This document shows positions 9,558 to 17,224 of a stretch of DNA of 64,000 nucleotides, piece after piece. The notes below the pieces were generated by a model. It was given only the letters and a program-made list of their open reading frames with translations. It was not told the DNA's origin and made no database searches. The first letter of the stretch is position 1. Each line of letters begins with the position of its first letter. The DNA comes from Rathayibacter sp. VKM Ac-2879 (GTDB lineage Bacteria; Actinomycetota; Actinomycetes; Actinomycetales; Microbacteriaceae). A program made the translations under genes and the position numbers. The stretch lies in contig NZ_JADKSO010000001.1 in the NCBI RefSeq assembly GCF_015351245.1, positions 1-64,000 on the forward strand, written 5' to 3'.

Positions 9558-9609
9558 GGATGGCCTGACGGGAGTCCCCCGGGTCGAGCTGCGGATTGCT
9601 CACGAACAT
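9550..9609 (-). CDS. Possible 19-codon leaderless upstream ORF (leader peptide)
   Basis: On the minus strand TAGCGT (9622 to 9617) is followed after 7 nt by an ATG at 9609, the same spacing seen before many genes in this window. The frame reads [19 protein letters not shown] and stops at 9550, five bases inside the GTG start of the glycosyltransferase, in a different frame. It may be a leader peptide coupling or tuning translation of the glycosyltransferase. Alternatively the glycosyltransferase start has been misplaced by an ancient frameshift. There is no homology evidence. Confidence 0.35.
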   Translation of the reverse strand: MFVSNPQLDPGDSRQAIRG

Positions 9610-9728
9610 TGCGCCGACGCTAGCAGCGGGCTCGATCGCCGATCTCGGGGAGGCGCGTCATCCGCACGAGAGGCACGGAATCGCCGCACCGTCGGCGGGC
9701 GGCCGCGCCCCTCGCGCTCAGACGGGCC

Positions 9729-12233
9729 TTACGGACCGGTCAGCACCTCGGGCTCCGGGCTCATCGAGATGGTGGGCATCGAGGCCGTGATGACGGTGCC
9801 GTCGGAGCGACGGGTGCCCTCGATGTCCGACGTGGTGGGCGCGCCGTGCAGGCGACGGCCCTGGTGCGTGAGGGTGACCCGCACCGGGTTGCCCGCCTCG
9901 ACGTGCACACGCTCGTCGCGCACGGTGATCGCCGCGGAGCCGCCGCTCTCGACCGTGAGCAGCACCGCCTCCTGCGTGACCTCGACGCGCACCCGGGTAC
10001 CATGCAGGGTGATGCGGAAGGTCAGGCGCTGCCAGTCGTCGGGGAGGCGCGGGTCGAGCGTGATGCGCCCGCCGTGGTCGCGCATGCCGCCGAAGCCATA
10101 GACGAGGGCACTCCAGACGCCTCCCGTGGAGGCGACGTGGATGCCGTCGGCCGTGTTGCGGTGCAGATCGGCGAGGTCGACGAAGAGCGCCGAGAGGAAG
10201 TAGTGGCGAGCGAGCTCGCTGTACCCCACCTCGGCGGCGATGATCGACTGCACGACCGCCGACAGGGTGGAGTCTCCCGTGGTCAGCGCGTCGTAGTACT
10301 CGAAGTCGGCGCGCTTCTGCTCGGCCGTGAACTCGTTGCCCTGCAGCAGGAGCGCGAGCACGACGTCCGCCTGCTTGAGCACCTGGAAGCGGTAGATCAC
10401 CAGCGGGTGGAAGTGCAGCAGCAACGGACGCTTGCTCGCCGGCGTGTTCTCGAGGTCCCACAGCTCCTTCTCGAGGAAGGCGGCGTCCTGGGGGTGGATG
10501 CCCGCGCGGGCATCGAAGGGGATGTGCATCTTCTCGGCCGCGCGGGCCCATTCGAGCACCTCGCCCTCCTCGAGCGCGAGACGATCGGCCATCCGCTCGA
10601 AGGCGGCGGGCTCCACGGCTTTCAAGAGCTCGACTGCGCGCGCCGCGGAGCGCAGGTTCGCCCGGGCCATCACGTTCGTGTACAGGTTGTCGTTGACGAC
10701 GGTCGTGTACTCGTCCGGGCCTGTCACCCCGTGGATGTGGAAGTGATCGTCGCCGTTGCTGCGCCAGAAGCCCAGGTCGGCCCACATGCGAGCGGTCTCG
10801 ACGAGGATGTCGATCGCTCCCCTCGCGAGGAAGTCGTCGTCTCCGGTCGCGCCCACGTACTGCATGAGCGCATACGAGATGTCGGCGTCGATGTGGTACT
10901 GCGCGGTGCCGGCGGCGTAGTAGGCCGACGACTCCTCGCCGTTGATGGTGCGCCAGGGGAAGAGAGCGCCCCGCTGGTTGAGCTCTGCCGCGCGCGAGCG
11001 GGCCGCCTCGAGCATGTTCTGACGGAAGCGCAGCGCGTTGCGGGCCACGAGCGGAGCGGTGTAGCTGAGGAAGGGCAGGACGTAGACCTCGGTGTCCCAG
11101 AAGTAGTGGCCGCCGTAGCCCGAGCCCGACACGCCCTTCGCGGCGACGCCTCCGCCGTCGGTGCGCGCCGTCGACTGCGCGAGCTGGAAGAGGTTCCAGC
11201 GGGTTGCTTGCTGGATCGCGGACTGGCCGTCGAGCTGCACGTCCGAGCGGGCCCAGAAGTCGTCGAGCCACTCGCGCTGCTTGACGAACTGCTCCTCGAC
11301 CGGATTCTCCCGGGCACGGTCGAGCGTGCGGTCGCAACGGTCGGCGAGCTCGCGCACGGGCACGCCGCGGGAGGTGTGGTAGGTGAGCGTCTTGACGAGG
11401 CGCACCGGCTGTCCGGCCTTCGCCTTCACCCGGTAGACGTGCTTGGCGAGGTCGTCGTCGATCTGCGACGTCTGATCCCACTCGTTCTCGGTCTCGAGGA
11501 CGTGCTCGGCCCCGCAGGCGATCGTCATCTGCGAGTTGGTCGTGCGATAGCCCAGGAGGTAGCGCGTGCCGGTGACGCGCTTGAGGCGCGGCTGGAGGAC
11601 CCGGTCCTCGAACGACTCCGCCTTGCGCGGGTCGAAGCCCGCGCCCTCACTACCCGAGGGCGCGTGGTACTCGTCGATGCCGTCCTGACGGTTGAGGATC
11701 TGGCTCGAGATGAGCACCGACGCATCGTGGTCGACCATCTCGACCTCGTACTCGAGGATCGCGAGGTGGCGGTCGGTGAAGGAGACCAGACGGCGCGAGC
11801 GGATGAGGACGCGCTTGCCGGACGGCGTGCGCCATTCGAGCTCACGGGTCAGCACGCCGTTGGCGAAGTCGAGACGACGCGAGTAGGCGAGGATGTCGGC
11901 CTCGCTCACCACGAAAGGCTCGTCATCGACGTAGAGACGGATGATCTTCGCGTCGGGCACGTTGACGATGGTCTGGCCGACGCGGGCGAAGCCGAACGCC
12001 TCCTCCGCGTGACGGATGGGCCAGGTCTCATGGAACCCGTTGATGAAGGTGCCGTACGCGTAGCCGTCGCGACCCTCCTCCACGTTGCCGCGCAAGCCGA
12101 GGTAGCCGTTGCCGGTCGCGAAGAGCGTCTCGGTGCGGCCCTGCAGCTCGGAGGCGAACTCGGTCTCGACGAGGGCCCACTCGTCGACCGGGAAGCGATT
12201 GCGGTCGAGCGGATCGGAGGTGATGGGATTCAT
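9729..12233 (-). CDS. GH65 glycoside phosphorylase/hydrolase (maltose/trehalose/kojibiose phosphorylase type)
   Basis: An 834-residue GH65 enzyme that splits an alpha-glucosidic disaccharide, most often by phosphorolysis to beta-glucose-1-phosphate. The N-terminal beta-sandwich contains ATGNGYLGLRGNVEEG. The (alpha/alpha)6 barrel contains GHYFWDTEVYVLPFL, a central general-acid Glu508 in GVTGPDEYTTVV, and the phosphate-loop region VASTGGVWSALVYGFGGM. The start at 12233 overlaps the upstream HAD gene by 4 bp. That partner is a beta-phosphoglucomutase-like enzyme, which would turn beta-glucose-1-phosphate into glucose-6-phosphate, so phosphorolysis is the likely reaction. Whether maltose, trehalose or kojibiose is the substrate cannot be read from sequence. 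Confidence 0.88.
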   Translation of the reverse strand: MNPITSDPLDRNRFPVDEWALVETEFASELQGRTETLFATGNGYLGLRGNVEEGRDGYAYGTFINGFHETWPIRHAEEAFGFARVGQTIVNVPDAKIIRLYVDDEPFVVSEADILAYSRRLDFANGVLTRELEWRTPSGKRVLIRSRRLVSFTDRHLAILEYEVEMVDHDASVLISSQILNRQDGIDEYHAPSGSEGAGFDPRKAESFEDRVLQPRLKRVTGTRYLLGYRTTNSQMTIACGAEHVLETENEWDQTSQIDDDLAKHVYRVKAKAGQPVRLVKTLTYHTSRGVPVRELADRCDRTLDRARENPVEEQFVKQREWLDDFWARSDVQLDGQSAIQQATRWNLFQLAQSTARTDGGGVAAKGVSGSGYGGHYFWDTEVYVLPFLSYTAPLVARNALRFRQNMLEAARSRAAELNQRGALFPWRTINGEESSAYYAAGTAQYHIDADISYALMQYVGATGDDDFLARGAIDILVETARMWADLGFWRSNGDDHFHIHGVTGPDEYTTVVNDNLYTNVMARANLRSAARAVELLKAVEPAAFERMADRLALEEGEVLEWARAAEKMHIPFDARAGIHPQDAAFLEKELWDLENTPASKRPLLLHFHPLVIYRFQVLKQADVVLALLLQGNEFTAEQKRADFEYYDALTTGDSTLSAVVQSIIAAEVGYSELARHYFLSALFVDLADLHRNTADGIHVASTGGVWSALVYGFGGMRDHGGRITLDPRLPDDWQRLTFRITLHGTRVRVEVTQEAVLLTVESGGSAAITVRDERVHVEAGNPVRVTLTHQGRRLHGAPTTSDIEGTRRSDGTVITASMPTISMSPEPEVLTGP

Positions 12234-13009
12234 GCGGCGTCCTCGGGGGCGGGGGCGGAGGGGAGGAAGGGGAGGAGCTCGGCGAGGTCGTCGACGACGA
12301 TATCGGCGCCATGCTCGAGCAGGGTCTCTGCGCCAACTCCGCGATCGACCCCGACCACGAGCCCGAAGCCGCCCGCACGGCCGGCGGCGACTCCGGAGTG
12401 GGCGTCCTCGACGACGGCGCAGGCGGAGGCCTCGAGGCCGAGCAGCTGGGCGGCGAAGAGATAGGTGTCGGGCGCGGGCTTGCCGGCGATGGCGCGCTCG
12501 GCCGCAAGGAGGCCGTCGACGACGACCTCGAAGCGGTCGCTCAGGCCCGCGGCCTCGAGCACCGGGACGCCGTTGCGGGAGGAGGTGACGACCGCCACCA
12601 GCACGCCCGCGGCGATCGCGGCGTCGACGAAGCGGAGCGAGCCCGGGTACGGGGCCACGCCGTTCTCGGCGAGTGTGCGGTTGAAGGCGTCGTTCTTGCG
12701 ATTGCCCAACCCGCAGACCGTCTCGAGCGAGGGGGCATCGTCGGGAGTGCCCTCGGGCAGGGTGATGCCTCGGGAGGCGAGCAGCGCGCGGACACCGTCG
12801 TAGCGCGGGCGGCCGTCGATGTAGCGGAAGTAGTCGGCGTCGGTGTAGCCCTCGGTGACGCCGCGCGCGGCGAGGTACTCGGTGAACAGTCGCGACCAGG
12901 CCTGCATGTGCACGTCGGCGGTGGGAGTGAGCACCCCGTCGAGGTCGAACAGGATCGCGCGGAGCTCCCGGAGGGCGGAGGCGTCGGGGCGCGTCGGGGA
13001 TGCAGTCAC
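12230..13009 (-). CDS. Beta-phosphoglucomutase-like HAD hydrolase
   Basis: A 259-residue HAD-superfamily protein. LRAILFDLDGVLTPTADVH carries the DxDxV/T nucleophile motif (about 17-35), followed by a helical cap, a motif II Ser/Thr region (VAVVTSSRNG), and motifs III/IV with GKPAPDTYLFAAQLL and CAVVEDAHSGVAAGRAGG. In family terms it resembles beta-phosphoglucomutase. Linkage and 4-bp overlap with the GH65 gene support that role: it would convert beta-glucose-1-phosphate to glucose-6-phosphate. A plain sugar-phosphate phosphatase remains possible. It is the first gene of the pair, and a LacI-type operator lies about 100 bp upstream. Confidence 0.85.
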   Translation of the reverse strand: MTASPTRPDASALRELRAILFDLDGVLTPTADVHMQAWSRLFTEYLAARGVTEGYTDADYFRYIDGRPRYDGVRALLASRGITLPEGTPDDAPSLETVCGLGNRKNDAFNRTLAENGVAPYPGSLRFVDAAIAAGVLVAVVTSSRNGVPVLEAAGLSDRFEVVVDGLLAAERAIAGKPAPDTYLFAAQLLGLEASACAVVEDAHSGVAAGRAGGFGLVVGVDRGVGAETLLEHGADIVVDDLAELLPFLPSAPAPEDAA

Positions 13010-13110
13010 AGCGGGAGGACCTCGTGATCGGGGGCAGGCGTTCGGCGGTTCGCCGAAGACGGTCGCCCGCCGCGGACTGGACGTATCGTATACGCCCGCC
13101 GGGCACCGTC

Positions 13111-13124
13111 TGGAACCGTTTACA
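13111..13124. promoter_or_regulatory. LacI-family operator before the GH65 operon
   Basis: TGGAACCGTTTACA has the 14-bp form and central CG of LacI/GalR-family operators (5 of 7 bases match between half sites). On the minus strand it overlaps a possible -35 TTCCAG, followed after 17 nt by TATACG. This suggests sugar-responsive repression of the mutase/phosphorylase operon. The repressor gene is not in the window. Confidence 0.5.
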
Positions 13125-13216
13125 CGTCCGTCATCTGCGCGCCGCCCGTGGCGCCTTTCCGCGTCGCGTCGGAGCGATGCAGACCGCGCGGAAGGCTCGG
13201 GCGGACGGCTCGACCC

Positions 13217-13744
13217 TCAGGCGGAGGCGAGCTTCTCGACGGTGCGCAGATTGCGGGTCGTCGTGCTGGAGCGGTAGGCGGCGCGCGCCAACACCTTCGA
13301 CACCGGAGTGTCCGTCGAGGAACCGCGTGGGCAGCGCCAATAGAGGACGCCCTGACCACGAGCGACGAGCTCGACGGCCGGGTCGGGCTCGCCGATGGCC
13401 GCCTCCGCCGCGTCGAGCGCCTCCTCGTCGGAGCCGAAGACGATGTACGGGTGCGCCTCGTCGTCGATGCGCGGGAACGGGTACGCGGCGGCGGCCGCGG
13501 CGAGCGCCTCCTGCGTGAGGAGCACGATCCAGGCGTCATAGCCGAACCGCTCCTCCAACGCCGCCTCGAGAGCGGGCTTGAGCTCGGCGGCCGGGCGGTC
13601 GGAGTCGAAGGCGACGTTGCCGCTCGCCAGGACAGTCTTCACGCGCTCCACGCCCACCGCCGCGACAGTCTCGGCGAGCTCGGCACTGCGGACCGTGCGG
13701 CCGTTGACGTTCACACCGCGGAGGAGGGCGAGGAATCTGGTCAT
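13217..13744 (-). CDS. DUF1697 family protein
   Basis: A 175-residue cytoplasmic protein of the DUF1697 family, whose function is unknown. The diagnostic N-terminus MTRFLALLRGVNVNGRTV is followed by VKTVLASGNVAFDS, and the family C-terminus contains PVSKVLARAAYRSSTTTRNLRTVEKL. The ATG at 13744 lies 7 nt after TACCGT and only 23 bp from the divergent start of the next gene, which leaves no room for a leader on either side. Longer upstream extensions of the frame are low-complexity and run into the neighbour, so I reject them. Confidence 0.85.
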   Translation of the reverse strand: MTRFLALLRGVNVNGRTVRSAELAETVAAVGVERVKTVLASGNVAFDSDRPAAELKPALEAALEERFGYDAWIVLLTQEALAAAAAAYPFPRIDDEAHPYIVFGSDEEALDAAEAAIGEPDPAVELVARGQGVLYWRCPRGSSTDTPVSKVLARAAYRSSTTTRNLRTVEKLASA

Positions 13745-13751
13745 GCAGCTG

Positions 13752-13761
13752 ACGGTAGCGT
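13752..13761. promoter_or_regulatory. Symmetric bidirectional -10 element
   Basis: ACGGTAGCGT reads as TAGCGT on the plus strand (13756-13761, 6 nt before the ATG at 13768) and TACCGT on the minus strand (13757 to 13752, 7 nt before the ATG at 13744). The two -10 hexamers share the central TA, so one site probably fires in both directions and gives two leaderless messages. Confidence 0.5.
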
Positions 13762-13767
13762 GGCCGC

Positions 13768-14508
13768 ATGGCGCGCGGGATCCGACGACGAGGACAGGGC
13801 GGCCCGAGCCTCGAAGACCAGATCGCGCGCGAGAGCGAGCGCCGGCCGGGGGCGCGGACGCGCGCGGAGGTGACGCCTCCCTCCGGCCGCCACCCCGCGC
13901 TGCCGACGACATCGGCCACGGTGCTGGCCGTCGACCTCGACGCCCTGGTGACGCTCGCCTCCCGCGAGCAGCTGGTGATCGCGCTCGAGCGTCGCGTCGG
14001 CTCGTTCGCGATCGCCGCGACTCCGCTGCTCTCCTGGTGGTCGGCGACGGAGGCGGTGCCGAGCGAAGAAGAGGAGCGGCGGCTCGACGAGGCTGCGCTG
14101 CGGGCGGTCACCCTCGGGCCGGGCCCGGCGGGGGACGTTGACTCACGGCTGCGGGCGCTCGCGCGCGACGGGACGCTCGACGCGCTCGCCTCAGCGCTCG
14201 CCCTTCTGGCGCGACTGCCGGATCCTCCGGCGGCGTTCCACGACGCGGCCGGCTTCCTCCGCGTGATCGTGCCGGAGTCGCCGTTCGAGCGGCGGCTAGA
14301 GGTGCTCGCGGAGGTCGCAGACCTCGCCCGGGCGCTGGAGCTGTTGCGGGACTGCGCCTACACCGCGACACTGCCGCGACGCCGCGCGGCAATCGCGTCG
14401 ATGGCGGCGAGAGTGCTCGCGACCGGCGGCAGTGCTCCGGAGGCGCGGCGGGAGGCGCTCGCGGAGGCGGTGGACGCGGCGCTCGAGAAACGGTGGACGG
14501 TGCTGTGA
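13768..14508 (+). CDS. Hypothetical protein, weakly DUF2254-like
   Basis: A 246-residue soluble protein that I do not firmly recognise. Residues 1-45 are basic and disordered (Arg/Pro/Ser-rich). The rest is mainly alpha-helical and Ala/Leu/Arg-rich. The stretch VGSFAIAATPLLSWWS followed by a helix with AALRAVTLGPGPAGD faintly recalls the soluble C-terminal half of DUF2254 membrane proteins, but the membrane part is missing, so this is no more than a hint. The start is supported by TAGCGT exactly 6 nt upstream of the ATG. It is transcribed divergently from the DUF1697 gene and stands before the Eis-type gene on the same strand. Confidence 0.6.
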   Translation: MARGIRRRGQGGPSLEDQIARESERRPGARTRAEVTPPSGRHPALPTTSATVLAVDLDALVTLASREQLVIALERRVGSFAIAATPLLSWWSATEAVPSEEEERRLDEAALRAVTLGPGPAGDVDSRLRALARDGTLDALASALALLARLPDPPAAFHDAAGFLRVIVPESPFERRLEVLAEVADLARALELLRDCAYTATLPRRRAAIASMAARVLATGGSAPEARREALAEAVDAALEKRWTVL

Positions 14509-14554
14509 CGTGAGAGAACGGCGCCCCGACGGCGCGGGTACGTAGGCTGGAGCG

Positions 14555-15832
14555 ATGTCCCTCCCCGGTCTCGAACTCCGTCGCTTCCCCGCCACTCTGA
14601 CCGCCGACGGCGAGCCGGAGCCTGCGACCGCCGCGTGGGGCGCAGCGATGAGCGCCGGTTTCCACGAGAAGGAATTCAGCCCCGCCGGCCTGCGCGACTG
14701 GGGCGAGCACATGGTCGCCGACCGGCGCACGCTCACCGCGGTGCACGACTCCGCCTCGCCCGAGGGACTCGACGGGGCGGGCCTGCCCGTGGCCACCTAC
14801 GCCTCCTTCCCCGGCGCGCTGCAGCTCGGCCGCGGCCGCGAGCTGCCGGCCCACCTGATCTCGCAGGTCACCGTGCGGGCGACCCACCGCCGCCGCGGGA
14901 TCCTCCGCGCGATGATCACGGAGGACCTCCGCCTTGCCCGGGCGACGGGCACGCCGGTCGCGGCGCTCACGGCGAGCGAAGCCTCCATCTACCGTCGCTT
15001 CGGCTTCGGCCGCGCGGCCCTCACCCACTCGATCCGGGTCGACACCGGCCCGCGCTTCCTGCTCCACGTCGAGCCAGCCGGGCGCGTCGAGGTCGTCTCG
15101 GCCGCCTGGCTGCAGCCGCGCATCCCGGAGGTGTTCGCCGCGTTCCACGCCTCGACCCCCGGCTCGATCACGCGCCAGTCGCGCGCGCAGGACCGCTCGG
15201 TCGATGCTCCACTGGGCGAGCGGACGCCGGGCCGCGACGTACGGGCGGCCGTGCACCTCGACGAGGCGGGAGCGCTCGACGGCTTCGTGACCTACCGAGC
15301 CGTCGGGCCGGAGGGCGACCACACCCTCGAGATCATCGACCTGGTCGCGCCCGGCGCCGACGCGTCCCTCGGGCTCTGGGGCTTCCTGGCGTCCGTGGAC
15401 CTCGCCTCGGCGATCACCTGGGACATGGCGCCGGTCGACGACCCGCTGATCTGGGCGCTGCGTGACTCCCGCGTCGTGCAGGTGCAGAGCGTCGGCGACC
15501 TGATCTGGCTGCGGATACTCGACGTCGCCGCGGCCTTCTCGGCGCGCCCGTGGACGGCGGACGACGCCCTCGTCGTCGCGGTGTCCGACGAGCTCGGGCT
15601 GGCCGACGGCCGGTACCGCATCACGACGGCGGGAGGCACAGGGCGCGTCGAGCGCACCGACGCCGCCGCAGACGTCGACCTCGACGTGGCCGACCTGGGC
15701 TCCCTGCTTCTGGGCTCGGTGCGTCCGTCGGTCCTCGCCCGCGCGAGCCTCGCGCGGCTGGCGGTCGACCCAGAGCGGGCCGACCGCTTCTTCGCGCCGA
15801 TCGCGACCCCGTACTGCATCTCGTACTTCTGA
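14555..15832 (+). CDS. Eis-type GNAT N-acetyltransferase
   Basis: A 425-residue acetyltransferase of the Eis (enhanced intracellular survival) family, which acetylates amines on aminoglycosides or proteins. It shows two GNAT folds and a sterol-carrier-like C-terminal domain. The acetyl-CoA loop is VTVRATHRRRGILRAMI (about 109-125), followed by ALTASEASIYRRFGFGRA. The protein ends in PYCISYF, where the C-terminal carboxylate of Eis enzymes takes part in catalysis. The ATG lies 6 nt after TAGGCT, so a leaderless message is likely. Members act as hexamers; the physiological substrate here is not predictable. Confidence 0.85.
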   Translation: MSLPGLELRRFPATLTADGEPEPATAAWGAAMSAGFHEKEFSPAGLRDWGEHMVADRRTLTAVHDSASPEGLDGAGLPVATYASFPGALQLGRGRELPAHLISQVTVRATHRRRGILRAMITEDLRLARATGTPVAALTASEASIYRRFGFGRAALTHSIRVDTGPRFLLHVEPAGRVEVVSAAWLQPRIPEVFAAFHASTPGSITRQSRAQDRSVDAPLGERTPGRDVRAAVHLDEAGALDGFVTYRAVGPEGDHTLEIIDLVAPGADASLGLWGFLASVDLASAITWDMAPVDDPLIWALRDSRVVQVQSVGDLIWLRILDVAAAFSARPWTADDALVVAVSDELGLADGRYRITTAGGTGRVERTDAAADVDLDVADLGSLLLGSVRPSVLARASLARLAVDPERADRFFAPIATPYCISYF

Positions 15833-15978
15833 CGGCCCACGCCTGGAGGCCGCGGAGTGGCCGCCGCGCCGCGCCGGCAGCGATACCTCGCCCTCCGAGC
15901 ATCCCCCCAAGCATCGTCCGTCATGCTGGAGCACCCGCCTCGCGCACCCCCGCCCCGTCCGACACCCGAGGAGCCAGC

Positions 15979-17160
15979 TTGAACGCCTCCGTCATCGTCG
16001 ATGTGATCGTCGTGCTGAGCCTGGTCGCCGCGCTCGCCAACGGCCTGCGCCGCGGCCTCCTCCGCACCATCGGCGGACTCGCCGGCATCGTCGCAGGCGC
16101 GATAGGCGCCTCCTTCGCCGTACCCGCCGTCTCGGTATGGGCCGCGGGAAACCCGTGGCGGCTGCTCGCCGTGATCGGCACCGCGATCCTGCTGCTCGGC
16201 ATCGGCTATGCGATCGGAGCGAGGATCGGCGCGATCATCGGCCGCGGCGCAGACAAGGTCAAGCTCGGCCTTCTCGACCGGCTGGCCGGAGGCGTCGCCG
16301 GCGTCGCCATCACCGGCCTCGTCTGGATCGCGATCACCTCCGCCGTCTCGCTGCTGGGCGTGCCGCTCGTCACCACCTCGATCGCCGGCTCGACGGTCAT
16401 CCGATCGATCGACGACCTCACCCCCGATCCGGTGCGCGCGTTCCTCGCGCAACTGCAGTCGACCGTGGTCGACAAGGGCACCTCGTGGGTCGTCGAGGCG
16501 CTCGACGCGCCCACTGCCGCGCCCCGCATCCCCGACGTCGCGACGGACGACCCCGAGGTCGCCACCGCCTCCCGCTCGGTGGTGCGCGTCTCGGGCACGG
16601 CCTGGGCGTGCGACGTCGGAATCACGGGCAGCGGCTTCGTCGCCTCCGACGACCGCGTCATCACCAACGCACACGTGGTCGCCGGAGTCTCCGAGCCGGT
16701 GGTCGAAGCCCCCGGGGAGGCGCCGCGCACCGGCCGCGTGGTCTACCTCGACCCGACCGCCGACGTGGCCGTGATCGCCGTCGACGGGCTGGACGCCCCG
16801 CCGCTCGCCCTCGACGATTCCGTCTCCGTCGGTGACGACGCCGTCGTGGCGGGCTACCCCTTCGGCGGCCCGTTGACGCTCGGAGCGGCACAGATCTCCT
16901 CGGACGCGACCGTCGCGCTCATGGTCGACGGATCCCCGACCTCGCGCGAAGTCCTCACCCTGGCGGCCGTGGTCAACCAGGGCAACTCCGGCGGACCGCT
17001 GCTCTCGCTCGACGGCACCGTCTCGGGGCTCGTCTTCGGCAAGGCCGCCTCCGTCGACAACGTCGGCTACGCGATCCCCCTCTCGATACTCGGTCCCGTC
17101 GTCGCCGACGCGCCGTCGCTCACCGCATCCGTCGACTCCGGAGCGTGCCGCTCGGCCTGA
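15979..17160 (+). CDS. MarP-like membrane serine protease (CvpA domain plus trypsin domain)
   Basis: A 393-residue protein with four N-terminal membrane helices of the colicin-V-production (CvpA) type (about 1-150) and a periplasm-facing chymotrypsin-like protease domain. The triad is complete: His232 in TNAHVVAG, Asp262 in [10 protein letters not shown], Ser337 in [11 protein letters not shown]. The positions match MarP (Rv3671c), which processes cell-wall hydrolases during acid stress. I choose the TTG at 15979 because GAGGA lies 7 nt before it and the first CvpA helix begins there; the frame runs further upstream into the acetyltransferase gene. It is followed by purL on the same strand, which has its own promoter-like TAGGAT. 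Confidence 0.87.
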   Translation: MNASVIVDVIVVLSLVAALANGLRRGLLRTIGGLAGIVAGAIGASFAVPAVSVWAAGNPWRLLAVIGTAILLLGIGYAIGARIGAIIGRGADKVKLGLLDRLAGGVAGVAITGLVWIAITSAVSLLGVPLVTTSIAGSTVIRSIDDLTPDPVRAFLAQLQSTVVDKGTSWVVEALDAPTAAPRIPDVATDDPEVATASRSVVRVSGTAWACDVGITGSGFVASDDRVITNAHVVAGVSEPVVEAPGEAPRTGRVVYLDPTADVAVIAVDGLDAPPLALDDSVSVGDDAVVAGYPFGGPLTLGAAQISSDATVALMVDGSPTSREVLTLAAVVNQGNSGGPLLSLDGTVSGLVFGKAASVDNVGYAIPLSILGPVVADAPSLTASVDSGACRSA

Positions 17161-17224
17161 TCGCGGGCTCGCGCACGCCGGTAGGATCGACGCGCATCCC
17201 GTTCCCCTCCCCTGGAGCCCCCGC

